A DNA stretch of 64,000 nucleotides from Paralithodes platypus (taxonomy: Eukaryota; Arthropoda; Malacostraca; Decapoda; Lithodidae), in assembly GCA_032716605.1 (NCBI GenBank), contig CM064530.1, positions 4,886,533 through 4,950,532 on the forward strand, read 5' to 3'. Positions 62,930-64,000 of this stretch are shown here, piece by piece. The position numbers and the translations under genes are program-made. Each line of letters opens with the position of its first letter. Within the stretch, counting starts at the first letter, position 1. The notes below the pieces were generated by a model that was given only the letters and a program-made list of their open reading frames with translations, did no database searches and had not been told where the DNA came from.

Positions 62930-63075
62930 AAAACCTGGCGAGCAATACCGAACCTGCGATTTTTACGAAGCCTTCGGCTGAAACATTTTTCTCCCGAAAA
63001 ATGTACGAACTTATCTCAAAGTGAGGTCTTGGGACATTTTCTTAAGCTTGGTGGAGGACTAGGGGAAAACAATCC
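62930..63075 (+). repeat. Rep-K fragment
   Basis: acctggcgagcaataccgaacc, then cccgaaaaatgtacgaactt and aagcttggtggagg; preceded by a nearly pure A tract (62905-62933). Confidence 0.55.
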
Positions 63076-63094
63076 TATACAGGTGCAGTCAATT

Positions 63095-63325
63095 AACCAC
63101 TTGCAAGTTTCGGTCCATAAGGAAGTTGGAGCTGTAGACATCGATAATTAACAAAATTATCACCTAAATTGCGGTTGTAGTGCTTATATAAATACATAAA
63201 ACCCAATTCAACATACTTTTTATCCATTGGAAACATACATTATTATTATTGTATTTCTGTTTAATATCGATGTTTACGGCTCCAACTTCCTTATAGCCTA
63301 AAACTCGCAAGTGGTCATTTTGTGT
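63095..63325. mobile_element. Small foldback element
   Basis: Left ttaaccacttgcaagttt, then aaggaagttggagctgtaga; right tacggctccaacttccttat, then aaactcgcaagtggtcat. Inverted arms of about 55-60 bp. Similar arm sequences occur around 6245-6270 and 6835-6870, so it is related to the 6.3-6.7 kb foldback. Confidence 0.6.
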
Positions 63326-63329
63326 AGCG

Positions 63330-64000
63330 AGAATCAGGAACTTTCCTATTGTTGGAGAAACCGACAAAAAGTCATGGAACCCAACTCTAGGAAATATTTG
63401 TGTGAGGATGTCAGGTGTTGATTTGTTCTTATTTCCATTCCACGCAACAGTGAATTTTAACAAAGACAACACGCTAACATGTAGTAACTATTCCATCTAT
63501 TCTATAGTATTACAAATTGGTTCTACGATTACGTTATAATATTTGCTTCATAATAATTTTCGCCCTAGGCTCTCTCCAGCCTCCAAGCGCAGTATGACGT
63601 CACGGGTTCCCAGAAGATCAACCCGGCATATGCACGTCACCTTGGAATATCCAGCGTTGCCAATGTAGCTCCCTTAATGCTAGATCTAGAGCTATATACT
63701 TTGATCTAGCTTCAATTATCGACATCTAGCAACATAAATTCTAGCTATATTCTGGAGATTTAGGATATTGTTTAGCGATATTCTAGAGATTGTGTAAAAT
63801 TCTAGTGATACTGTATTAATAATTTTTATTCCATCTAGCGAATTTTGAGGAGTAAACTAGCGGTATTCCGATTCGATAACCCTTGATAACCCTGCTCCAC
63901 TCCAACCGTGATCAAGTCAGTGTCAAGGAAGCGCTGGTTGTGTGAAGTTGAGCTCGCAAGAAAAGCTCAGATTATTCCACCCATTTATCGCCGTATTTCA
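63330..64000. other. Window end, unassigned
   Basis: 63690-63870 has ctagcga-type motifs. At 63571 an AG acceptor-like site is followed by 42 in-frame codons (ALSSLQAQYDVTGSQK...) without a recognised domain. Not called as a gene. Confidence 0.35.

Overview
This is eukaryotic, repeat-rich genomic DNA, most likely from a crustacean, probably a decapod. That assignment is an inference. It rests on TTAGG-type (arthropod telomere-motif) blocks scattered through the repeats, very long CT and TA microsatellites, large repeat-filled introns, and RTE- and Jockey-type LINE families of the kind common in decapod genomes. No rRNA gene, genuine tRNA gene or CRISPR array was seen.

Two host genes can be assembled exon by exon, with GT/AG borders and matching phases. 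On the + strand, nine coding exons between 7757 and 25054 encode a 421-residue TMEM135 homologue, a multi-pass organelle membrane protein. On the - strand, eight coding exons between 46739 and 39535 encode a 370-residue nucleoporin NUP35/NUP53 homologue. The genes are convergent, with about 14 kb of repeats between their stop codons. A third candidate is an intronless - strand ORF (55864-55109). Its 251 residues carry two retropepsin-like half-sites (DTGS twice, each followed by a GxD motif), which would make a single-chain pseudo-dimeric aspartic protease. It is the most unusual coding element here.

Layout. 0-7.7 kb: a MITE, RTE, CR1-like and AAG-tailed LINE fragments, and two foldback elements. 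7.7-25.1 kb: TMEM135 and its intronic repeats. 25-31.2 kb: two pogo/Tigger-like elements and several TTAA-bounded elements. 31.8-39.4 kb: Jockey-type LINE pieces, a SINE, more TTAA elements, a 300-bp CT microsatellite and an RTE 3' end. 39.5-46.7 kb: NUP35. 46.8-48.1 kb: a region bounded by 103-bp inverted repeats. 48.2-53 kb: MITEs and a foldback element whose arms are GACAGCTCGGCC-type repeats. 53.1-54 kb: an inverted local retrocopy with a nested SINE. 54.1-55 kb: a minisatellite. 55.1-55.9 kb: the protease ORF. 57.3-60.9 kb: an RTE LINE broken by a SINE and a Jockey-type LINE. 60.9-63.4 kb: palindromic elements.

Family names used below are local labels. TTAA-A to TTAA-I are piggyBac-like nonautonomous elements bounded by TTAA. 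SINE-AAC is a roughly 520-bp SINE with an (AAC)n 3' tail, and Jockey-AAC is the LINE that shares that tail. RTE-GATA is an RTE LINE ending in GATA repeats. LINE-AAG ends in (AAG)n. Rep-C, Rep-J and Rep-K are short interspersed families. MITE-E and MITE-G are small inverted-repeat elements. Several insertions are supported by target-site duplications or by an uninterrupted paralogous site elsewhere in the window, so part of the insertion order can be reconstructed.
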